Of a stretch of DNA of 5,392 nt, positions 1-5,392 are shown piece after piece. The stretch comes from SKNW01 sp050485865 (GTDB taxonomy: Bacteria; Gemmatimonadota; Gemmatimonadetes; Longimicrobiales; Gaopeijiaceae): the NCBI GenBank assembly GCA_050485865.1, contig JBJHCE010000200.1, positions 1-5,392 on the forward strand, written 5' to 3'. How positions within the stretch are numbered: position 1 is the stretch's first letter; the number at the start of each line of letters is the position of its first letter. The notes beneath the pieces are model-generated. The model saw only the letters and a list, made by a program, of their open reading frames with translations. It made no database searches and was not told where the DNA came from. A program made the position numbers and the translations under genes.

Positions 1-1121
1 GACATGGGCGCGCAGGACCCGGCGCAGATCCCGCAGCTCACGCAGAGGCTCTCGTCGACGCGGGCCACGAGCCCCACCCGCCCGTCGGAGCGCGCCACCA
101 TCGTGATCGCCTCGTAGGGGCAGTCGAGGGAGCACTGGGTGCACCCGGTGCAGTGCCGTTCCTCCACCACCGAGGGCCCCGGCCGCGCCCGGTTGCCGGG
201 GCGAGCGAGGAGGGGCACCGCGAGGAGGAGAACCACCGCCCCTCCACCCACCACCCACCCGGCCCACGGGGGGATGCTCCGGCTGATCGGAATCCAGAAC
301 CCGTAGAAGAGGTTTCCCGGCACCTCGTCCAGGACCACCCCCGGGTCCGCCGGGGGGGCCAGGGAAACGGGAAAGAGCACCGCCAGAAGGAAGAGCGCCC
401 CCGTGATCCCCCAGGCGAGCCCCCGCTCGGGCATGAGCTTCGGCCTCGCCACCCGGGCCAGGTGGAGGTAGAGGAAGAGGGCGATCCCCAGGGGGACGGC
501 AATGTGCAGGAAGTAGTTCAGGAAGAAGAACGCCCCCGGCATGGGGCGCTCCCCCGTGAACGCCCGGGAAATCGGCTCCGGGAAGATCGGAAGGGCATCG
601 AGAAGCCGCGCCCCCTCCACCGTCAGGAGCCGCCCGAAGTCGTCCCACACCATGACGAACCCCGTGAAGGCCACGAGGACCACGAGCCCCGTGAGCCCGA
701 GCCCCGTCACCCAGGCCAGGGCCCGGGGGCCCCAGCTCCGCCGCCTGAGGAACATCCGGAGCGCGTGCACCGCCACCGCCACGATCACCGCGTCGGAGGC
801 GAAGCGGTGCATGGACCGGATCCATCGCCCTCCCCAGGCCTGGGCCTGGATCCGCTCCACCGACGCCCAGGGGGCCCCGATCCGGTAGAAGAGGAGGAGG
901 TAGATCCCCGTCGCAACGAGGACCCCCAGGAGGAGCACGGCGATCGTCCCGCTCTGGTAGAGGGGGTTGTAGCGCCACCCGTAGAGGCGGTCGAAGAGGG
1001 CGTCCACCCGGCCGAGGAGCCGGGCGGCGAACCCCGGCCGCACCCCCTCCGGGCCCGAGGGCCCGCGTCCGCCCCCGGGATCGGGCGGCGGATCGGTTGA
1101 ATCGGAAGACCTGAGGATCAA
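1..1121 (-). CDS. Cytochrome b N-terminal domain fused to 2x[4Fe-4S] ferredoxin (partial, C-terminus off the left edge)
   Basis: The minus-strand frame is open from the left edge, and the visible part is 373 residues counted from the chosen TTG. It contains about six hydrophobic segments. Two His-x13-His pairs, His105/His119 and His206/His220, match the bis-histidine ligands of the two b hemes in the bc1/b6f cytochrome b N-terminal half. The loop after the third helix has VWDD where cytochrome b6 has PWDQ. After the sixth helix comes a ferredoxin domain with CxxCxxCxxxCP (Cys324, 327, 330, 334) and a second CxxCxxCxxxC (Cys360, 363, 366, 370), enough for two [4Fe-4S] clusters. No C-terminal cytochrome b half lies between the two domains. 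By family the protein is a membrane electron-transfer subunit, possibly quinol-linked; its partner is not known. It is transcribed divergently from the heme-copper operon. The start is uncertain: TTG at 1121 has GGGGAG six bases upstream. ATG at 1187 is also in frame, but it has only an abutting AGG and lower third-position GC after it. GTG at 1043 is a shorter option. Confidence 0.5.
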   Translation of the reverse strand, partial: MILRSSDSTDPPPDPGGGRGPSGPEGVRPGFAARLLGRVDALFDRLYGWRYNPLYQSGTIAVLLLGVLVATGIYLLLFYRIGAPWASVERIQAQAWGGRWIRSMHRFASDAVIVAVAVHALRMFLRRRSWGPRALAWVTGLGLTGLVVLVAFTGFVMVWDDFGRLLTVEGARLLDALPIFPEPISRAFTGERPMPGAFFFLNYFLHIAVPLGIALFLYLHLARVARPKLMPERGLAWGITGALFLLAVLFPVSLAPPADPGVVLDEVPGNLFYGFWIPISRSIPPWAGWVVGGGAVVLLLAVPLLARPGNRARPGPSVVEERHCTGCTQCSLDCPYEAITMVARSDGRVGLVARVDESLCVSCGICAGSCAPM

Positions 1122-1127
1122 GGCCAA

Positions 1128-1133
1128 CTCCCC
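1128..1133 (-). promoter_or_regulatory. Ribosome binding site favouring the TTG start of the cytochrome b-ferredoxin gene
   Basis: On the minus strand, GGGGAG lies six bases before the in-frame TTG at 1121. The in-frame ATG at 1187 has no such site at normal spacing. This is the main reason for choosing the TTG, and it leaves a leader of about 75 bases from the AT-rich promoter island. An N-terminal proteomics peptide or a homologue alignment could overturn it. Confidence 0.5.
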
Positions 1134-1189
1134 GGGAGCGGGACGAGGGAAGGTCGCTGCACCGGGGGATTTCCCCCTTGCGCGCATCC

Positions 1190-1225
1190 TATTCTATAGT
1201 TCATTATAAAGAAATCAAGTTTATC
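1190..1225. promoter_or_regulatory. AT-rich divergent promoter island
   Basis: Only 7 of these 36 bases are G or C, in a window that is otherwise strongly GC-rich. The island lies between the divergent cytochrome b-ferredoxin gene and the heme-copper operon. On the minus strand a perfect TATAAT occurs at 1208-1203, and TTGATT (1218-1213) is spaced 16 bases from TAGAAT (1196-1191). On the plus strand TATAGT (1195-1200) and TATAAA (1205-1210) are possible -10 elements, but no good -35 sits at 17 bases. The composition and position support a shared promoter region. The exact hexamers and start sites are guesses, especially as the sigma factor preferences of this organism are unknown. Confidence 0.5.
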
Positions 1226-1326
1226 GGGTCGTGCAGCCGGGTCACACGGCCAGGTCAAGGGACCGCCCCGCAGCAAGCCCGACCCGGGCCCGATCGAGTC
1301 GAACCCACCTATCCCCGGAGCCCGCC

Positions 1327-1548
1327 ATGCACACGGACGCCGACGACCGGCCCCCCGCGCCCGCGCCCACGCACGACGCCGCGCCCGACCCCGCCCCCGA
1401 CCTCGCACCCGAGGAGATCCCCCTGGGCCAGCGCCTCCTCGAGCGCCCCTTTCTCCTCCTCGCGGCCGGGATCCTCATCATGGCCGTCTTCTACACGGGG
1501 TGGGGGCTGTGGGAGATCCTGACCCTGCCGCCCGCGCCTCTGCCGTGA
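1327..1548 (+). CDS. Small single-helix membrane protein, probable subunit IIa-like component of the heme-copper enzyme
   Basis: This 73-residue protein starts at ATG 1327, with GGAG six bases upstream (1317-1320). Residues 1-36 are an acidic tail rich in Pro, Ala and Asp. One transmembrane segment covers about residues 41-60, followed by GLWEILTLPPAPLP. It is the first gene of the operon, directly before subunit II and subunit I. That is the position of the roughly 34-residue subunit IIa gene in ba3-type oxidase operons, and the Arg-Pro followed by a single aromatic-containing helix is similar in outline. The family assignment rests on position and topology rather than on a firm sequence match. 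The long N-terminal tail is not part of classical IIa proteins. An in-frame GTG further upstream (1231) would only add a low-complexity segment and lacks support. Its likely role is structural, packing against the catalytic subunit. Confidence 0.5.
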   Translation: MHTDADDRPPAPAPTHDAAPDPAPDLAPEEIPLGQRLLERPFLLLAAGILIMAVFYTGWGLWEILTLPPAPLP

Positions 1549-1591
1549 CCGCTGAGCCCTGACCCCTGACCCACGAGCCCACGAGCCCACG
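1546..1591 (+). repeat. Short tandem repeats in the spacer between the small subunit and subunit II
   Basis: Starting at the stop codon of the small-subunit gene, four consecutive 7-base units begin with TGA (1546, 1553, 1560, 1567); the middle two are TGAGCCC and TGACCCC. They are followed by two 8-base units ACGAGCCC (1573-1588) and a partial ACG. Because the period is seven, TGA falls in all three plus-strand frames. The repeat lies in a 69-base untranslated spacer and does not touch the subunit II ribosome binding site at 1608-1611. Confidence 0.5.
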
Positions 1592-1617
1592 CCCGCCCGG
1601 CGTGATCGGAGCCCTCC

Positions 1618-2220
1618 ATGTACGAAACGGGAATCCAGTCCCCGAAGGGGGTCTGGTGGAAACCGGCCCACCGGGCCGAGAAGGTCTGGATCGCCATTGC
1701 CTTCGTGTGGTGCCTCATCCTCTTCGCGATGATGCCCTTCTGGCACATCCGGGGGGGGCAGAACGTGTCGGGGATCCGTCACAAGGTGGAGGCCTCCGAC
1801 TTCCTGGCACGCACGAACGAGTTCATCGAGGAGTACCGGGTGGGCGAGGACCGGGGGATCCCGATCGTGGAGCCGCCGGCGGGGAGCGACATCTACCTGG
1901 TGGGCATGATGTGGCAGTGGCGCCCGATCCTGCGCCTCGTGGAGGGGGCCGAGTACATCATCCACCTGTCGAGCATCGACGTGAACCACGGCTTCAACCT
2001 CCACCCCTTCAACATCAACTTCCAGGTGGTGCCGGGCTACGACTACGGGCTCCGCATCACCCCCACCGAGCGCGGCGAGTACCGGATCGTCTGCAACGAG
2101 TTCTGCGGGGTGGGGCACCACATGATGGTGGGGCGGATCGAGGTGATCGCGCCGGAGGAGAGCCGCTGGAACCGGGCGTCCGCACCCGGAACCCCCTCCA
2201 CCTCCGGAGGTGACCGGTGA
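1618..2220 (+). CDS. CuA-containing subunit II of a ba3-like heme-copper enzyme (cytochrome c oxidase subunit II family)
   Basis: This 200-residue protein starts at ATG 1618 with GGAG six bases upstream. One membrane helix (about residues 22-41) anchors a periplasmic cupredoxin domain (about 90-177). The CuA ligands are all visible: His124 in DVNHGF, then Cys159, Cys163, His167 and Met170 in CNEFCGVGHHMM. The aromatic segment MMWQWRP (residues 97-103) lies where electrons enter CuA from the donor. The stretch from DVNHGF to the CuA loop, including GEYRI before the first cysteine, resembles ba3-type subunit II rather than mitochondrial-type aa3 subunit II. There is no fused cytochrome c domain and no CxxCH. 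A charged linker (about residues 46-90) separates helix and cupredoxin. Its role is to accept electrons from an external cytochrome c or blue copper protein and pass them to subunit I. Its stop overlaps the start of subunit I, indicating co-translation. Confidence 0.5.
   Translation: MYETGIQSPKGVWWKPAHRAEKVWIAIAFVWCLILFAMMPFWHIRGGQNVSGIRHKVEASDFLARTNEFIEEYRVGEDRGIPIVEPPAGSDIYLVGMMWQWRPILRLVEGAEYIIHLSSIDVNHGFNLHPFNINFQVVPGYDYGLRITPTERGEYRIVCNEFCGVGHHMMVGRIEVIAPEESRWNRASAPGTPSTSGGDR
2206..2213 (+). promoter_or_regulatory. Strong ribosome binding site defining the GTG start of subunit I
   Basis: GGAGGTGA, a near-complete match to the anti-Shine-Dalgarno sequence, lies inside the end of the subunit II gene and six bases before the GTG at 2217. 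The GTG overlaps the TGA stop of subunit II (2218-2220). This fixes the start of subunit I and suggests translational coupling, which would give balanced synthesis of the two subunits. Confidence 0.5.
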
Positions 2221-3965
2221 GCGCCGCCGCACCCCGGGGGTCGGCCCTCGCCTCCCTCTTCCGCACCTGCCCCACCACCGGGCTCCAGGTCCACCGCCCC
2301 GCCGAGCGCCTGATCCGGGCCCACGCGGTGGTGGCCACCGTGATGCTCCTCATCGGGGGGATCTCGGCCCTCCTGATCCTTCTCACCCGCTGGCAGGCGG
2401 TTCATCTCCTGGACGCGGTCTGGTTCTACCGGATCCTGACCGTGCACGGGATGAACATGCTCATCTTCTACATCATCTTCTTCGAGATGGCGATCCTCCT
2501 CTTCGCCGGGCCGGTGCTCCTGAACTGCAGGATGCCGGCGGTGAAGACCGCATGGGGCGCCTTCGCCCTCATGGTGACGGGGATGCTCCTCGTCCAGTGG
2601 ACCATGTGGACCGGGCAGGCCGACGTCCTCTTCACGAGCTACGTCCCCCTCCGGGCCCACCCGAACTTCTACCTGGGGGTGATCCTCTTCGCGGTGGGGA
2701 CCCTCGTCACGGTGGGCGTCTTCTTCGCCACCCTCGTCATCGCGAAGCGCGAGAAGACCTGCGAGGGCTCGGTCCCCCTCGTCACCTTCGGCGCGCTGAC
2801 GGCAGCCATCATCGCCGTGATCACCCTCCTCCATGGCGCGGCCATCTACATTCCCACCTGGCTCTGGTCCATGGGGCTCATGGGAATGGATGCGCAGGTC
2901 TACCGCATGGTGTGGTGGGGCCTCGGCCACTCGTCGCAGCAGATCAACGTGGCGGCCATGGTATCGGTCTGGTACCTCCTCGCGACCCTCACCGTCGGGG
3001 GGATCGTCCTGAACCAGAAGGTGAGCCGCATCGCCTTCGTCCTCTACATCCTCTTCATCTCCATGGCGTCGGCCCACCACCTCCTGGTGGACCCGGGGAT
3101 GGGCTCGGCCTGGAAGGTCTGGAACACCTCGTACTTCATGTACATGGCGGTGCTCGCCTCCATGATCCACGGCTTCACCGTGCCCGCCGGGGTCGAGCTC
3201 GGCATGCGCCTCCGGGGCTTCACGCAAGGGATCTTCGGGTGGCTCAGGCGCGCCCCCTGGGGGGACCCGGGCTTCAGCTCCCTCACCCTCTCGGTGGTGG
3301 TCTTCGGGTTCGTCGGGGGAATCACCGGCGTCACCTTCGGGACCGAGCAGATCAACATCATCGCCCACAACACGCTCCGCATTCCGGGGCACTTCCACGC
3401 CACCGTGGTGAGCGGCACCGCCATGGCCTTCATGGGGATCACCTGGTACGTGATCCCGCTCATCTTCCGGAAGCGGATCGCCTTCTTCCCCCTGGTGAGG
3501 ATCCAGCCGTACCTCTTCGCCTTCGGGATGCTGATCTTCAGCCTCGCCATGACCTTCGCCGGGACCTTCGGGGCCCCCCGGCGCCTCTGGGACATGACGT
3601 ACTCGGGCGCCCCCTTCGACGTCCAGTACTCCCCGGCCATGGACATCATCATCGCGGTCATGGCCATCGGCGGGATCCTCGGGATCCTGGGCGGCGCGAT
3701 CTACATCGTGGCCACGGTCTGGTCGGTCTTCTTCGGAAGGCCCCTCCCCGCGGGCGAGGAAGCGAAGTACGCGGGGAGCATCCCGGCGGGACTCATCACC
3801 CGTCCGTGGACCGAGGTACCGGCCACGGACCGCGATCCGGAGGCCCCGGGTCGGATGGGCCCGGTGCCGGGTACGGTGGTCCTCGTGGCCATCTTCTTCC
3901 TGGCCTTCGTGGTCTACTACTTCGCCAACTGGGCGCTCCTCTCGTTCACCTGGAGAGTGGGATAG
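2217..3965 (+). CDS. Heme-copper catalytic subunit I, B-family-like, lacking the active-site tyrosine; candidate CuA-type nitric oxide reductase
   Basis: This 582-residue protein has about 13 membrane helices, the usual size for ba3-type subunit I. Ligands visible: His77 (TVHGMNM) and His394 for the low-spin heme, His392 (PGHFH) for the high-spin heme, and His238 plus the pair His287-His288 for CuB. HHLLVDPG and RLRG...FGWLRRAPW resemble the ba3 family. In oxygen reductases the first CuB histidine is followed four residues later by the cross-linked tyrosine (HPEVY, HPIVY); here the sequence is HSSQQ, giving Gln242. Tyr277 on the next helix is ten residues before His287, not at the C-family cross-link position six before it. 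Glu90 is an acidic residue inside helix II. The glutamates typical of NorB (HLWVE) are also absent. Loss of the tyrosine is known from NO-reducing heme-copper enzymes, so NO reduction is inferred. It will probably be labelled cytochrome c oxidase subunit I by homology tools. A divergent oxidase cannot be excluded. Confidence 0.5.
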   Translation: MSAAAPRGSALASLFRTCPTTGLQVHRPAERLIRAHAVVATVMLLIGGISALLILLTRWQAVHLLDAVWFYRILTVHGMNMLIFYIIFFEMAILLFAGPVLLNCRMPAVKTAWGAFALMVTGMLLVQWTMWTGQADVLFTSYVPLRAHPNFYLGVILFAVGTLVTVGVFFATLVIAKREKTCEGSVPLVTFGALTAAIIAVITLLHGAAIYIPTWLWSMGLMGMDAQVYRMVWWGLGHSSQQINVAAMVSVWYLLATLTVGGIVLNQKVSRIAFVLYILFISMASAHHLLVDPGMGSAWKVWNTSYFMYMAVLASMIHGFTVPAGVELGMRLRGFTQGIFGWLRRAPWGDPGFSSLTLSVVVFGFVGGITGVTFGTEQINIIAHNTLRIPGHFHATVVSGTAMAFMGITWYVIPLIFRKRIAFFPLVRIQPYLFAFGMLIFSLAMTFAGTFGAPRRLWDMTYSGAPFDVQYSPAMDIIIAVMAIGGILGILGGAIYIVATVWSVFFGRPLPAGEEAKYAGSIPAGLITRPWTEVPATDRDPEAPGRMGPVPGTVVLVAIFFLAFVVYYFANWALLSFTWRVG

Positions 3966-3969
3966 GGAG

Positions 3970-4995
3970 ATGCACACGAAGCTGGACGCAGGCGGGGGGG
4001 CCGGCGAGGCCCGGGCCCCCGGCGGAGGGGCAGGCGGCCCCGGGGAGCGAGGCATGCCCCCCGGTGGATCCGCCCCGGCCCCCTCGTCGGACGGGTCCCG
4101 GGACCCCCTCGCCCTTCGGGACGCCCGGCTCACCCTCGCGGCGCTCGGGGCGGTCCTCCTGGTCACCGTGGGGTGGTGGGCCCTCGCGCTCTGGCCGGTG
4201 CCGGGGAACCCGGAATGGCTGGCCCAGGCCCGGGCGGTCTGCTTCAACGCGGGCCCCGACGGGCTCCCCGACGCCTCCGGGTGGATGCTCCTCATCGGGC
4301 AGCCCCTGGGGATGTTCGGGTTCCTTCTCATCGTCTGGCCCCGGGCGGTGATGCGGGCGCTGGGGTGGGCCCTTGCCCGGCCGGCGGGGGTGGCGGGGCT
4401 CGCGGTGGCGGTCCTCGTGGTGGTGGGCGGGCTCACCGGGGCGGGGGTGCGGGTGGCAAGCGCCATGGCGGCCCGGGCCCCCGTCGTGACCCTCCCGAAC
4501 GTGATGACGGTGGACGACCACCCCCGCCTCGAGCGCGAGGCCCCGGAGCTCGGGCTCGTGAACCAGCACGGGGTGGTGGTGACCCTCGCCGACCTCGCCG
4601 GCCGCCCCGCCTTCGTCACCTTCGCCTTCGGGAACTGCCACGACATCTGCCCCGTGGTGGTGGAGCAGGCCCGGAGCGCCCGGGACGCGGCCTGGGGGCC
4701 CGAGGGGGCCGCCCTCGTGGTGGTGACCCTCGACCCCTGGCGGGACACGCCCCCCCGCCTCCCCGCCCTCGCGGCCCGCTGGGGGCTGGACGGCCCCCAC
4801 GACCACCTCCTGGGCGGCACGGTAGAGGAGGTGGAGGCGGTCCTCGACGCCTGGAACGTGGCCCGGATCCGGAACGCCGCCACCGGCGAGGTGGCCCACC
4901 CCTCCCTCACCTACCTCCTGGCCCCGGAAGGGGGGATCGCCTTCGCCACCCTGAGCGGCCGCGAGATCATGCTGGGGCTCGCCGGGAGGCTGTGA
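3970..4995 (+). CDS. SCO1/SenC-family copper chaperone with an N-terminal three-helix domain
   Basis: This 341-residue protein starts four bases after the subunit I stop. Residues 1-50 are Gly/Pro-rich. Three membrane helices (about 55-76, 104-123, 138-160) precede a thioredoxin-like SCO domain (about 172-341). The SCO copper ligands are present: Cys223 and Cys227 in GNCHDICP (CxxxC) and His310 in VAHPSLTYLL. With a cytoplasmic N-terminus, three helices put the SCO domain on the periplasmic side, as required for delivering copper to, or reducing, the CuA site of subunit II. Classical SCO proteins have about 200 residues and one anchor helix, so the three-helix part is an addition; its first loop holds Cys91 in the segment CFNAGPDGLPDASGW. 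Position in the operon supports a dedicated CuA maturation role. The start is uncertain: ATG 3970 has a GGGAG directly abutting it, while ATG 4054 (Met29) has GGGGAG six bases upstream. Both give the same helices and SCO domain. Confidence 0.5.
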   Translation: MHTKLDAGGGAGEARAPGGGAGGPGERGMPPGGSAPAPSSDGSRDPLALRDARLTLAALGAVLLVTVGWWALALWPVPGNPEWLAQARAVCFNAGPDGLPDASGWMLLIGQPLGMFGFLLIVWPRAVMRALGWALARPAGVAGLAVAVLVVVGGLTGAGVRVASAMAARAPVVTLPNVMTVDDHPRLEREAPELGLVNQHGVVVTLADLAGRPAFVTFAFGNCHDICPVVVEQARSARDAAWGPEGAALVVVTLDPWRDTPPRLPALAARWGLDGPHDHLLGGTVEEVEAVLDAWNVARIRNAATGEVAHPSLTYLLAPEGGIAFATLSGREIMLGLAGRL

Positions 4996-5002
4996 GCATG
5001 GA

Positions 5003-5030
5003 GAAGGACCCGCCCCCCCTTCAGTCCTTC
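5003..5030. terminator. Possible bidirectional hairpin between convergent genes
   Basis: GAAGGAC (5003-5009) is complementary to GTCCTTC (5024-5030), giving a 7-base-pair stem with a 14-base loop. It sits at the junction of the convergent SCO and beta-propeller genes, which end only 25 bases apart. The stop codon of the minus-strand gene lies in the loop. There is no T-tract after either arm, so intrinsic termination is uncertain. Confidence 0.5.
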
Positions 5031-5392
5031 CGGAGGGGAATCATCCGGATCGTCTCCACCCCCAGCGCACCCCGGGCCCGGGCAAGGACGAAGTCGTCGC
5101 CCACGACCAGGGCCGGCGGCGCGCCCGGGAAGGGACCCTGGGCAAGGAATCCCCTGGGAAGGTGCACGACGCGGGTGAAGAGACCCTCCGGGTCGAAGAC
5201 GTACCAGGGCAGGAGGGGCTCCACCTGGTCGGTGGCGTAGGGACCGAGCCAGAGGTGACCCGAGGGGTCCACCGCGAGGCTCCCGAAGGCGGGGAGCCGG
5301 TCGGGGAGGGGGGTCACCCCGGCGAATCGTTCGAAGGCCCGGACCGGGGCATCGCCGGCATTCGCCCGGGTGGCCTCCACCCGCCTCCGCAT
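5021..5392 (-). CDS. Probable C-terminal part of a beta-propeller (NHL/6-bladed type) protein, partial
   Basis: The last 123 residues of a minus-strand gene are visible, ending at TGA (5023-5021). The ATG at the very edge (5392) is probably internal, because the fragment starts without a signal peptide and in mid-fold. FGSLAVDPSGHLWLG followed by a WYVFDPEG segment and then GDDFVLARARG shows the strand-turn-strand pattern of propeller blades, where a 'DPSGHLW' strand and a 'FDPEG' turn are common in NHL-like and 6-bladed propellers. The closing segment VETIRMIPL could be the last strand. The substrate and function are unknown. It converges on the SCO gene with a 25-base gap and so belongs to a separate transcription unit; nothing visible ties it to respiration. 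Confidence 0.5.
   Translation of the reverse strand: MRRRVEATRANAGDAPVRAFERFAGVTPLPDRLPAFGSLAVDPSGHLWLGPYATDQVEPLLPWYVFDPEGLFTRVVHLPRGFLAQGPFPGAPPALVVGDDFVLARARGALGVETIRMIPLRKD

Noticed and set aside
153..1100. Plus-strand open frame of 315 codons across the cytochrome b-ferredoxin gene
   Set aside because: The opposite strand encodes recognisable heme and iron-sulfur ligand motifs over the same region. The plus-strand product is a charged, Pro-rich low-complexity shadow.
1205..1218. Full FNR/NnrR-type palindrome TTGAT-N4-ATCAA
   Set aside because: Only the ATCAA half is present; the opposite half (TATAA) matches the consensus at two of five positions. Kept only as a weak note on the promoter island.
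1750..1760. Poly-G run within subunit II as a possible phase-variable or frameshift site
   Set aside because: The reading frame is intact through it with conserved motifs downstream, and similar G or C runs occur throughout this GC-rich window.
2210..4351. Plus-strand frame of 713 codons overlapping subunit I and running into the SCO gene
   Set aside because: Shadow of the real frames: the product is rich in Arg, Pro, Gly and His without membrane helices, while the overlapping frames give two well-formed membrane proteins.
2043..4910. Very long minus-strand open frame (955 codons) opposite the subunit I and SCO genes
   Set aside because: It is antisense to genes with clear ligands and helices, its composition is rich in Arg, Gly, Pro, His, Glu and Asp with no domain pattern, and high GC commonly keeps such shadow frames open.
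1..5392. c-type heme motifs (CxxCH), CRISPR arrays, tRNA/rRNA genes and insertion sequences
   Set aside because: No CxxCH was seen in any predicted protein (the SCO CxxxC and ferredoxin cysteines do not fit). No regularly spaced repeats, RNA gene signatures, transposase or terminal inverted repeats were recognised.

Overview
This is a GC-rich bacterial window whose codons mostly end in G or C. It holds a compact respiratory locus: four co-directional plus-strand genes flanked by two partial minus-strand genes. The phylum cannot be fixed from this sequence. The base composition, the ba3-like (B-family) heme-copper enzyme and the multi-domain SCO protein would fit Gemmatimonadota, Rhodothermia-like or deltaproteobacterial/NC10-type lineages, but that is inference only.

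Layout, left to right. Positions 1-1121 (minus, running off the left edge) encode a cytochrome b N-terminal domain (four heme-ligand histidines) fused to a two-cluster [4Fe-4S] ferredoxin. Positions 1122-1326 are a divergent intergenic region with a very AT-rich island at about 1190-1225. The plus-strand operon follows: a 73-residue single-helix protein (1327-1548) in the position of a subunit IIa; a short tandem-repeat spacer; a CuA-containing oxidase subunit II (1618-2220); a heme-copper catalytic subunit I (2217-3965) whose start overlaps the preceding stop; and a membrane-anchored SCO copper chaperone with an extra three-helix N-terminal domain (3970-4995). A convergent minus-strand gene (5021-5392, entering from the right edge) looks like the C-terminal part of a beta-propeller protein.

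The gene order small subunit, subunit II, subunit I is that of ba3-type oxidases, and the sequence of both large subunits is B-family-like. Subunit I keeps all six metal-ligand histidines, but the position four residues after the first CuB histidine, normally the cross-linked catalytic tyrosine, is glutamine (Gln242). No tyrosine sits at the alternative C-family position either. Loss of that tyrosine is the mark of heme-copper enzymes that reduce nitric oxide rather than oxygen. The most interesting reading is therefore a CuA-dependent nitric oxide reductase of the more recently described, oxidase-derived kind (eNOR-like), which automatic annotation would call a cytochrome c oxidase.

How the parts could work together: the cytochrome b-ferredoxin protein is a candidate membrane electron-transfer partner (quinol side). 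A soluble or membrane cytochrome c or cupredoxin, not encoded here, would feed CuA in subunit II. Subunit I would then reduce NO (or, less likely, O2), and the SCO protein would load or reduce the CuA site. No c-type heme motif (CxxCH) occurs in any of the predicted proteins, so the immediate electron donor lies outside the window.
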